From positions 1-12,104 of the forward strand of contig JBKPFU010000133.1 in NCBI GenBank assembly GCA_046728975.1: a stretch of DNA of 12,104 bases. Direction: 5' to 3'. The stretch's first letter is position 1. Each line of letters starts with the position of its first letter. The notes below the pieces were generated by a model. The model ran no database searches. It worked only from the letters and a program-made list of their open reading frames with translations, and was not told the origin of the DNA. The translations under genes were made by a program, and so were the position numbers. Positions 1-5,643 of this stretch are shown here, one piece after another. This DNA is from JBKPFU01 sp046728975. Its GTDB lineage: Bacteria; Actinomycetota; Thermoleophilia; Gaiellales; Gaiellaceae.

Positions 1-258
1 TACGTCGTCCTGCTCGGCGGCGAGGCGGCGCTCTTCGTCGAGCGCGGGGGCCGCTCGCTCGTGCCTCTCCGCGAGCCGGACGAAAGCTGGCTGCGCCCGG
101 CGCTCGCCGCGCTCGTCGAGCACGTGAAGGCAAGCGGCGCCAAGCGGCTGGCCGTCGAGCGCTTCGACGGCGAGCCTGTCGCCGAGAGCGAGGTCATGCC
201 CCTTCTCGTCGACGCCGGGTTCGTGGCCGGCCCTCGCCGCGCCGTTCTCCGGCCTTAG
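1..258 (+). CDS. lhr: Lhr-type ATP-dependent helicase, C-terminal end only
   Basis: Frame 1 is open from the first base to the TAG at 256-258, giving 85 residues of the C-terminus of a larger protein. The opening segment (YVVLLGGEAALFVERGGRS, residues 1-19) matches the style of the end of the large Lhr helicases, where a G-x-x-A-L/A-x-x-E-R-G-G-R-S segment precedes the last helices. Lhr proteins are superfamily 2 DNA helicases linked to DNA repair. None of the helicase motifs lie inside the window, so the call rests on this tail and on context: the next gene, a Nei-type glycosylase, starts on the base after this stop, and lhr-nei is the gene order known in mycobacteria. Probably one transcript. 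The family call is fairly secure, the exact subtype is not. Confidence 0.72.
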   Translation, partial: YVVLLGGEAALFVERGGRSLVPLREPDESWLRPALAALVEHVKASGAKRLAVERFDGEPVAESEVMPLLVDAGFVAGPRRAVLRP

Positions 259-1014
259 ATGCCCGAGGGAGACGCGATCCATCGGGCTGCGCGGCGGCTT
301 CAACCGCTCGTCGGCGAGCGTGTTGCGGTCGAGGCACCCCATCCGCGCGCGGCGGCGACCGGAGTGGCGCAGAAGCTCGACGGCCGGAGGCTCGTCAGTG
401 TCGAGGCACTCGGCAAGAATCTCCTGCTCCACTTCGAGAACGGCCTCGTTCTGCGCAGCCACCTCCGGATGTCGGGCCGCTGGCGGGTCGGTGAGCCCGG
501 CGGGAACCGCTTCGGCCGGCCTTGGCTCGTGCTCACCGGGCGCGAACACGAAGCAACGCTCTGGGGCGGGCCGGTCCTCGAGCTGCACAGGCGAGCCCTC
601 AGGCGCCTCGGCCCCGACATCCTGGCCGAGCCGCCCGCGTTCGACGCGATGCAGGAGCGGCTTCGCGCCGAGGACCAGCGCCGCGCCGTCGGCGACGCGC
701 TCCTCGACCAGCGACTTGTCGCAGGGATCGGAAACGTCTGGAAGGCGGAGTCCCTCTGGCGCGCCGGCGTCTCACCTTGGCGGCTGCTCTTCGACGTCTC
801 CGACGACGAGCTCCGCCGCGTCCTCGAGTGGGCGGCCCGGCTGATGCGGCAGTCGGTCGAAGGCCAACGCAGCGAGCGGGCGGTCTACCGGCGCGTCGGC
901 CGGCTGTGCCCCCGCTGTGGGACGCCGATCCGCTCACGCGGCCAGGGCGACGCCAACCGGATGTCGTACTGGTGTCCCACCTGCCAGGAAGGGGAGGACC
1001 CGCCGAACGCGTAA
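259..1014 (+). CDS. nei: Fpg/Nei family DNA glycosylase (endonuclease VIII type)
   Basis: A 251-residue bifunctional base-excision repair glycosylase/AP lyase, of normal family length. It starts MPEGD, so after Met removal it has the N-terminal proline nucleophile (P2) and catalytic glutamate (E3). The glycine-flanked lysine in LGKNLLLHF (K53) fits the conserved beta-hairpin lysine. The helix-two-turn-helix region spans about residues 144-173 and includes GIGNVWKAE with N159. A C4 zinc finger closes the protein: C217, C220, C239, C242, with R234 in the finger loop that contacts DNA in relatives. PEGD rather than the PELPEV of Fpg puts it with the Nei group, which removes oxidised pyrimidines in known members. 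The ATG directly follows the helicase stop, with no gap, indicating co-transcription and coupling. Confidence 0.95.
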   Translation: MPEGDAIHRAARRLQPLVGERVAVEAPHPRAAATGVAQKLDGRRLVSVEALGKNLLLHFENGLVLRSHLRMSGRWRVGEPGGNRFGRPWLVLTGREHEATLWGGPVLELHRRALRRLGPDILAEPPAFDAMQERLRAEDQRRAVGDALLDQRLVAGIGNVWKAESLWRAGVSPWRLLFDVSDDELRRVLEWAARLMRQSVEGQRSERAVYRRVGRLCPRCGTPIRSRGQGDANRMSYWCPTCQEGEDPPNA

Positions 1015-1023
1015 GACGAAGTC

Positions 1024-2250
1024 GTGGCCGTGCGCGCTCCGCAGCTCTACTACGCACTTCGCTGCTTCTGCCTGGGCGCCTTCTCGCTGCTCGGAAGAGA
1101 CGTCGAGCAGGGCGCCGAAATCGAGTTCGCGTTCGAGGAGCACGTCTCTCGCGACCGGCCCGCGCTGTACGAGTATCGCCCACTCGTCCGGCAGTACATC
1201 GAGGCGCGCGCCGAGCGCGTCGCGCACCTCGCCGACACGACCGTCGCGCTCGAGGAGCTCCGCGGCGAGGCAGCCGCCAAGATTTTCGCCTCCGCGCAGG
1301 GCGGCTCGCTCTACAAGACGATCCTGCTGCCGCTCCTGATCGACGTCGCGGAGGCCGCCGGCGGCTTCGATTGGGAGGACCCGGTCTTCGACCGCGCGTA
1401 CTTCGAGCTGGAAGAGCTGCTCTTTCGCGGCCGGCGGGCCTACGCCGCGGTGGCGCCGCTCGTCGGTCTATCAATGCGGACGCAGGTAGAGCTCGGCCGC
1501 GGACTGCGCATCCGCGTCGCGGCCGACGGGGAGCTCTCGTCGCACTGGCCGCAGGCGAACGGGCTGCTGCCGCCGGATTTCGGCCGCGAGCCCGACCGGC
1601 TCTGCGTCCTGGAGCTGGAGCACGACCTGTCGCCGGACGACCCCGAGGCGCCGGACGCTCCCGGTGAGATCGCGGACGCCGTCACCACGCTCCGGCTGGC
1701 GACGGCAGGCCCGGTCGCTGCAGGCCCCGTGCTGTTCGAGCGCCTGGACTGGCATCCGCTCGCGGTCAGGCCGGTTCTTCCCATAGCGTCGTCACAGCCG
1801 CCGGGCGAACCGGTTCGGCTCGATTCCTTCCGTGGCCGGCTGGCCCACGATCTCCTCGAGCGCATCGCCTCGGCGGACGACGATCCGGAGCTCGCGGAAG
1901 CACTCGAGCGGTGGGAGCTCTCGCTCTTTGCCGCGGAGCCGTTTCGTTCGGAGCAGCTGCGCGAGTCACTGGGCGCGCTCCTCGGCGGCAACGACGGCCT
2001 TTGGGCCGCGGCCGTCCGCGCCGCGGTGCTGCTCGGAGATACGCCGGCCGAGCGTGCGGCTGCACTGGCACACCTGCGGGCGCTCGCGGGCGGCGAGACC
2101 GGCGACGAGCAGGCGGCCGACGCGGTTCGGCGGGCACTCGTCGAGGCGGTGGCTCATGGCGATCGCGCTCTGTTGACGGACTCGCTCGACGAGTCGCTGC
2201 TCGGGCTGCGACCGCGTCCGGTCGGCTACTTTGCCGCCCTCGCCTCGTAA
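1024..2250 (+). CDS. Protein of unknown function, 408 residues
   Basis: I do not recognise this protein. The GTG start lies 9 bases after the nei stop, so it probably belongs to the same transcript; GTG at 1030 or 1033 regions cannot be excluded because no clear Shine-Dalgarno is present. Composition is that of a soluble, acidic, helix-rich cytoplasmic protein with no signal peptide or membrane segment. The N-terminal quarter (about 5-100) is helical with the aromatic segment LYYALRCFCLGAF. The middle (about 155-270) looks more beta-like, with a Pro/Asp-rich loop near residues 205-215. The C-terminal part (about 275-400) is a run of Ala/Leu/Glu helices. Codon use resembles the neighbours. The stop TAA abuts the stop of the convergent gene. 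Real gene likely, function unknown. Confidence 0.75.
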   Translation: MAVRAPQLYYALRCFCLGAFSLLGRDVEQGAEIEFAFEEHVSRDRPALYEYRPLVRQYIEARAERVAHLADTTVALEELRGEAAAKIFASAQGGSLYKTILLPLLIDVAEAAGGFDWEDPVFDRAYFELEELLFRGRRAYAAVAPLVGLSMRTQVELGRGLRIRVAADGELSSHWPQANGLLPPDFGREPDRLCVLELEHDLSPDDPEAPDAPGEIADAVTTLRLATAGPVAAGPVLFERLDWHPLAVRPVLPIASSQPPGEPVRLDSFRGRLAHDLLERIASADDDPELAEALERWELSLFAAEPFRSEQLRESLGALLGGNDGLWAAAVRAAVLLGDTPAERAAALAHLRALAGGETGDEQAADAVRRALVEAVAHGDRALLTDSLDESLLGLRPRPVGYFAALAS

Positions 2251-2961
2251 CTACGTCACGCAGGGCTTAGCGGCCGAGACGTTCCGTTCGAGCGTCGAGA
2301 CGTCGCGGTTGTAGAGCTCTCGAACGTAAACGACAAAGCAGCCGCGCCGTGTGCCGCCGGCGTCGTAGACGACGAGCACGTCGACGGCGTCGGACGGCGG
2401 GAAGTCGAACTCGGCCGTGCCGCCGGGCGCGAGCTCGTGAGACTCGTGCCGGACCTCGCAATCGGGCGCGTCACACGCACGCACCTTCACCGTCTCTCCG
2501 CCGTCGTTCGTCACGATGACGGCGAGCTCGTCGTTCGAGTAGATGATCGCGGCTGCGACGCAGCCGCCGAGCGCCAGAACGCCGAGAAGGACGCCGATCG
2601 CGATCGCCAGCTTGACCCAGCGCGTGAAGTAGACGCGGGTCCGGCGGGCGGCCGGCGCCTCGATTTCGGGGTACGGATCGACCCACTCGCGCCCCTCGCG
2701 GACGGCACGCGTTCGCGTCGCCTGGCGCAGGTTCTGCTTGACGGCGTAGTCCAGGTTGTCGCGCTCCGCTGCGGTGCGGTCGTCGGTTGCCTCCACGAGG
2801 CCGGCGAGGTCGAGAACGTGCTGGAGACCGTCGACGTCCCCGCGGCGCGCGAAGCCGCCGCGGGCGCGATCGAGCGACCGAAGCGCGCCGAGCCGGTCGC
2901 CGCGATCGAGCCGCTCCCGCGCCTCGCCGAAGTCGCGCTCGGGGTTTCGCCGCCGTGCCAC
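2251..2961 (-). CDS. Single-pass membrane protein of unknown function
   Basis: With the GTG at 2961 this is a 236-residue protein. Residues 1-100 are charged and helical (GEARERLDRGDRLGALRSL), TPR-like in feel. A basic stretch (about 107-117, RRTRVYFTRWVK) precedes one strong hydrophobic segment at about 116-141, so the N-terminus should be cytoplasmic and the last 95 residues outside. That outer part looks like a small beta domain and has four cysteines (C163, C168, C208, C234) that could form disulfides. I prefer GTG 2961 because a TAnnnT hexamer (TACGTT) lies 8 bases upstream and because the extra 25 residues from the ATG at 3036 would make the two divergent genes share start-codon bases. 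The longer form remains possible. Function not recognised. Confidence 0.72.
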   Translation of the reverse strand: MARRRNPERDFGEARERLDRGDRLGALRSLDRARGGFARRGDVDGLQHVLDLAGLVEATDDRTAAERDNLDYAVKQNLRQATRTRAVREGREWVDPYPEIEAPAARRTRVYFTRWVKLAIAIGVLLGVLALGGCVAAAIIYSNDELAVIVTNDGGETVKVRACDAPDCEVRHESHELAPGGTAEFDFPPSDAVDVLVVYDAGGTRRGCFVVYVRELYNRDVSTLERNVSAAKPCVT

Positions 2962-2969
2962 CGCCGGCG

Positions 2970-2975
2970 AACGTA
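2970..2975 (-). promoter_or_regulatory. -10-like hexamer TACGTT for the leftward membrane protein
   Basis: Read on the minus strand, TACGTT lies 8 bases before the GTG at 2961. This fits the actinobacterial TAnnnT -10 consensus and a transcript starting at or next to the start codon. No convincing -35 box is seen and no Shine-Dalgarno precedes the GTG. Inferred. Confidence 0.4.
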
Positions 2976-2992
2976 ACGCTTTTGGCAGCGTT
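2975..2992. promoter_or_regulatory. Inverted repeat in the divergent promoter region
   Basis: AACGCT (2975-2980) and AGCGTT (2987-2992) are perfect inverted copies separated by 6 bases. They lie between the two divergent starts and touch the proposed -10 of the leftward gene, so an operator is conceivable. Six-base arms are short and chance is a real alternative. Confidence 0.25.
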
Positions 2993-3021
2993 CTCGCGCA
3001 CTTTCGCGCGTTTCTCCCAGC

Positions 3022-3027
3022 TAGCGT
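3022..3027 (+). promoter_or_regulatory. -10-like hexamer TAGCGT for the 72-residue gene
   Basis: TAGCGT lies 7 bases before the ATG at 3035, the spacing expected when transcription starts on the start codon. There is no ribosome binding site upstream of that ATG. No clear -35 element is visible. Confidence 0.4.
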
Positions 3028-3034
3028 CGGCCGC

Positions 3035-3253
3035 ATGGACGAGGCGCGTGCAGTGCTCCACCGGCTGCGGAGGATCGAGAGGCTCGAGCGGGAATCGGTG
3101 CCGCCGCGCCGGCTGCTCGCCGAGGTCCGCGAGCTCCTGCGCGAGGCCGAGGCATGGCTGGAGGCGGAGCGCTCGGGGACCGATCAGGCGGCGGAGGCGC
3201 TCGACCGGTGTTACGAAACGATGCGCTCGCCCGAGACTCCCCTCGGCGCATAA
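3035..3253 (+). CDS. Small helical protein of unknown function, 72 residues
   Basis: ATG at 3035 to TAA at 3251-3253. The product is charged and almost wholly helical (MDEARAVLHRLRRIERLERE, then RRLLAEVRELLREAEAWLEA), with leucine spacing compatible with a short helical hairpin or coiled coil. It has no cysteine pair, signal peptide or membrane segment. It fills the space between the divergent membrane protein and the cupin gene, its frame has the GC-ending codon bias of the neighbours, and a TAnnnT hexamer sits 7 bases upstream. Its start overlaps the alternative ATG of the leftward gene within one CATG. The frame stays open further upstream, but that part is antisense to the membrane protein gene. 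I cannot assign a function. Confidence 0.62.
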   Translation: MDEARAVLHRLRRIERLERESVPPRRLLAEVRELLREAEAWLEAERSGTDQAAEALDRCYETMRSPETPLGA

Positions 3254-3259
3254 TGCGCC
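3245..3259. promoter_or_regulatory. Perfect inverted repeat just before the bicupin start
   Basis: GGCGCAT (3245-3251), one central A, then ATGCGCC (3253-3259): a 15-base perfect palindrome with odd centre. It contains the TAA stop of the small gene and ends on the base before the cupin ATG at 3260. Its centre, CATAAT at 3249-3254, resembles a -10 box. It could be an operator over a leaderless promoter; the 1-base centre makes it a poor terminator hairpin. Inferred from symmetry and position only. Confidence 0.4.
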
Positions 3260-4180
3260 ATGCCCGCGATCGTCCACTGGGACGAGGTCGAGCGCGAACG
3301 GGCCGAGGTCGGGTCGCTCGCTGGTTACTGGACCGGCCTGGGCGAGGCTGCCGGGAGCGTTCGTGTCGGTGTGAACCGCGTCGAGGTCGATCCGAACAAG
3401 CGCTCGACGCCGCTCCACATGGAGGGCGACGAGGAAGAGGTTTTCTTCGTCCTCGCCGGGTCAGGGCTGTCGTGGCAGTTCGACGGCGACGACTTCGCGA
3501 CCTACGAGATCCGTCCCGGCGATTGCCTCGTGCACCGCGCGGAGGGGGAGGCGCACAGCGTCGTGGCGGGCCCGGAAGGGATCGACTACCTGGCGTTCGG
3601 CACCCGGGCGTGGGTGCGGCTGACCTACTTCCCGCGGATCGAGGGCGCGCGCATGGGACCGGCCTGGGCGGAGAAGCTCCCGCAGCATCAGTGGGAGCGC
3701 GAGAACGCCCTGGGCGACCCCGAGCTCCCTGAGCCCTCCGAGCGTCCGGCCCGGATCGTCAACCTCGACGAGGTCGAGGCCGAGGAAAGCGACCGTGATC
3801 TCTCGCACGGGCTGGCCAAGGCAGCCGGGGCGGAGCGCACCGGATTGAACCACATCGTCGCCAAGCCCGGAAAGATGCCGACGCCGCTCCATTGTCATTC
3901 GGCCGAGGAGGAGCTCTTCGTCGTGCTCGACGGCGAGGGCGTCTGCATCCTCGGCGAGGAGGAGCATCCGGTACGCCGCGGAAGCGTCGTCTCGCGCCCA
4001 CCCGCGACGCGCGTCGCGCACGCATTTCGCGCCGGCGACGCCGGTCTCACCTACCTCGCCTACGGAACCCGAGAGCCGAATGACATCGCGTACTACCCGC
4101 GGTCGAACAAGTTCTACTTGCGCGGGATCGGCCTGATGGGGCGGATCGAGCGGCTCGACTACTGGGACGGCGAGGAGTAG
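3260..4180 (+). CDS. Two-domain cupin (bicupin) protein
   Basis: A 306-residue protein with two similar cupin halves. The first (about 30-118) has STPLHMEGDEEEVFFVL and H99; the second (about 193-272) has PTPLHCHSAEEELFVVL and H254. Each half closes with a matching segment: DYLAFGTR (109-116) and TYLAYGTR (264-271), then YFPR/YYPR, which indicates internal duplication. In the second half H211, H213, E217 or E218 and H254 fit the standard cupin metal ligands. In the first half the H-x-H is H53-x-E55, so metal binding there may be altered. Cytoplasmic, with no signal peptide. Cupins range from oxygenases and isomerases to sugar-binding regulators, so substrate is unknown. No Shine-Dalgarno precedes the ATG. 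Perfect inverted repeats overlap the stop codon immediately upstream and its own stop. Confidence 0.9.
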   Translation: MPAIVHWDEVERERAEVGSLAGYWTGLGEAAGSVRVGVNRVEVDPNKRSTPLHMEGDEEEVFFVLAGSGLSWQFDGDDFATYEIRPGDCLVHRAEGEAHSVVAGPEGIDYLAFGTRAWVRLTYFPRIEGARMGPAWAEKLPQHQWERENALGDPELPEPSERPARIVNLDEVEAEESDRDLSHGLAKAAGAERTGLNHIVAKPGKMPTPLHCHSAEEELFVVLDGEGVCILGEEEHPVRRGSVVSRPPATRVAHAFRAGDAGLTYLAYGTREPNDIAYYPRSNKFYLRGIGLMGRIERLDYWDGEE

Positions 4181-4193
4181 CCGCAGCGGCTAC
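4177..4193 (+). terminator. Hairpin overlapping the bicupin stop codon
   Basis: GTAGCCGC (4177-4184), A, GCGGCTAC (4186-4193) is a perfect inverted repeat; as RNA it gives a 7-bp stem with a CAG loop. It includes the TAG stop at 4178-4180. No T-run follows; A/T-rich sequence begins about 15 bases later on the A side. A U-less terminator or a 3' stabilising hairpin is plausible. Confidence 0.4.
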
Positions 4194-4207
4194 GCCCGAA
4201 CCGCCTG

Positions 4208-4282
4208 GAAAAAACGAAAGTTTCTGCACGTGTAGGGCGTCTGTTAGGTAGGTATGCCTTTCAGACGAGGCTCGTATAGGCT
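4208..4282 (+). promoter_or_regulatory. A/T-rich island and promoter region of the histidine kinase gene
   Basis: The gap 4181-4292 holds the most A/T-rich short stretch of the window (4208-4224, with AAAC-GAAA-GTTT at 4212-4223), a tandem TAGG at 4245-4252, and a -10-like TATAGG/TAGGCT at 4275-4282, about 10 bases before the ATG at 4293. A promoter for the kinase gene is likely here. The -35 is not convincing, so sigma class cannot be named. Confidence 0.4.
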
Positions 4283-4292
4283 GTGATCAAGG

Positions 4293-5489
4293 ATGCGTGA
4301 GCTGGCGCCCGAGCTCCGCGCCGTTTACGACCTCGCACGAGCAGCCCAGGGGGCGTATGAGGTTCCAGACCTGCTGGACCGCATCTGCTCGAGCGTCGCG
4401 GAGACATTCGGGTTCGAACGGGTCGCGATCTCGCGCTACCACGACGACACCGACGAGATTCAGTTGATCGCCGCATACGGTCTCCCGATGGAGCGCGTGC
4501 GCGCGCTGCCGCGCGCCGTCTCGGAGTGGCCGGTTTACCGCAACGTGCTCGAGACGACGGACACCGTCTTCGTAGAGGACGTGCAGAAGGTCCCCGCTCT
4601 CCCCGCGGGAGTCGCCGAGGAGTACCACGCGAGGTCGTTGGTGGCGCTGCCCTTGATCACCGGGGACCGCTGCCTCGGCTTCCTGAGCGCCGACCGGGGC
4701 GGCGCGCCGTTCGAGCTCGACGAAAACGCGAGAGGCATTCTCGAGACGATCGGCGTCCTCGCCGCCTCGTTTGTCGAGAAGGCGTTCTTCCACCAGGAGC
4801 TGATGCGGCTCGACCAGGTGAAGACCAATTTCATCGCCCTCGCCTCGCACGAGCTGCGAACGCCCGCAGCGGTGATCTACGGGATCGCATCAACGCTGAG
4901 CCAGCGCGGAGAGAAGCTCCGCGAGGATCAGCTCCACGATCTTCGCAAGGCGCTTTTCGACCAGAGCGAGCGGATGCGCCAGCTCGTGGAGCAGCTGCTC
5001 GATCTGTCGCGCCTCGAAGCGCGAGCGATCCGGATCGAGCCGGAGCACTTCGCGGTGCGGCGACGGATCGAGGAGCTGATCTTCGGGATCTCTCCCGAGC
5101 GCGCGGGCGACGTCGAGCTCGACGTCGATCCCGAGCTGGAGACCTTTGCCGACCCGGCGGCGTTCGATCGCATCGTCTCGAACCTGATCGCGAATGCATT
5201 CCGGTACGGCGCCGCGCCGGTCAAGGTCACGGCGGAGCAGCGCGACCGGCACTTCCGGCTCGCGGTCGAAGATCGCGGCCGCGGCGTGAAGCCCGAATTC
5301 GTGCCGCAGCTCTTCGAGCGTTTCACGCGCAGCGAGCAGTCTGCGCGCACGATGCAGGGGGCGGGACTGGGGCTCTCGATCGCCCAGTCATTCGCGCAGG
5401 CCCAGGGCGGCGACCTGATCTACCACCCCGCCCAGCCCACTGGGGCGCGTTTCGAGCTCGTGCTCCCACGCGCCGACATTCGCACCTGA
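4293..5489 (+). CDS. GAF-domain sensor histidine kinase
   Basis: A 398-residue soluble kinase. A GAF-type sensor domain covers about residues 20-165 (FERVAISRYH, then SLVALPLITGDRCLGFLSADR). The dimerisation/phosphoacceptor region follows, with FIALASHELRTP and phosphorylated H186. The ATPase domain has an N box (NLIANAFRYG, N297 and N301), G1 box (DRGRG, 327-331), F box (FERF, 341-344) and G2 box (GAGLGLS, 356-362). All catalytic boxes are intact. There is no membrane segment, so it senses a cytoplasmic signal; which ligand or cofactor the GAF domain binds cannot be read from sequence. No response regulator or receiver domain is present here, so it is an orphan in this window. AAGG directly touches the ATG, too close for a normal ribosome site. 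A hairpin follows the stop. Confidence 0.94.
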   Translation: MRELAPELRAVYDLARAAQGAYEVPDLLDRICSSVAETFGFERVAISRYHDDTDEIQLIAAYGLPMERVRALPRAVSEWPVYRNVLETTDTVFVEDVQKVPALPAGVAEEYHARSLVALPLITGDRCLGFLSADRGGAPFELDENARGILETIGVLAASFVEKAFFHQELMRLDQVKTNFIALASHELRTPAAVIYGIASTLSQRGEKLREDQLHDLRKALFDQSERMRQLVEQLLDLSRLEARAIRIEPEHFAVRRRIEELIFGISPERAGDVELDVDPELETFADPAAFDRIVSNLIANAFRYGAAPVKVTAEQRDRHFRLAVEDRGRGVKPEFVPQLFERFTRSEQSARTMQGAGLGLSIAQSFAQAQGGDLIYHPAQPTGARFELVLPRADIRT

Positions 5490-5498
5490 ATTTCACGC

Positions 5499-5523
5499 GA
5501 ACGCGCGGGAAGGCGGCGCGTTC
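5499..5523 (+). terminator. Possible terminator hairpin after the histidine kinase gene
   Basis: GAACGCGC (5499-5506) and GCGCGTTC (5516-5523) form a perfect 8-bp stem with a 9-base loop, starting 10 bases after the kinase stop. No T-run follows, so it would be a non-canonical terminator. Position between two likely transcription units supports the call. Confidence 0.4.
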
Positions 5524-5569
5524 ATCGGTGCTGGGCTCGCCATGTAGTCGAGGAAGTCCCTGGAAGCCG

Positions 5570-5594
5570 GCGAAATTCGCCCGCTGAAATTCGC
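5570..5594. repeat. Two copies of GAAATTCGC upstream of parA
   Basis: GAAATTCGC occurs at 5572-5580 and 5586-5594, a 14-base period. The first copy lies in the 11-base palindrome GCGAA-A-TTCGC (5570-5580); the second is an imperfect version. Placed about 50-75 bases before parA, they could be regulator binding sites. No known motif is recognised. Confidence 0.35.
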
Positions 5595-5631
5595 AGGACT
5601 TTTCGGAGGGTTCGGCTACCATGAGGCGAAG

Positions 5632-5638
5632 AAAGGGG
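5632..5638 (+). promoter_or_regulatory. Ribosome binding site supporting the parA ATG
   Basis: AAAGGGG lies 5 bases before the ATG at 5644. It favours this ATG over the in-frame GTG at 5707, although GAGG touches that GTG directly and homologues usually begin near it. Confidence 0.5.
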
Positions 5639-5643
5639 CTCTG

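Noticed and set aside
522..1667. A 381-codon plus-strand frame across nei and the next gene
   Set aside because: Arg/Pro/Ala-rich translation spanning two better frames; the Nei motifs lie in the other frame.
5489..5504. parS-like sequence (TTTCACGcGAA) upstream of parA
   Set aside because: Only about 10 of 16 positions agree with TGTTTCACGTGAAACA and one arm is largely lost; ParB sites usually tolerate only one or two mismatches.
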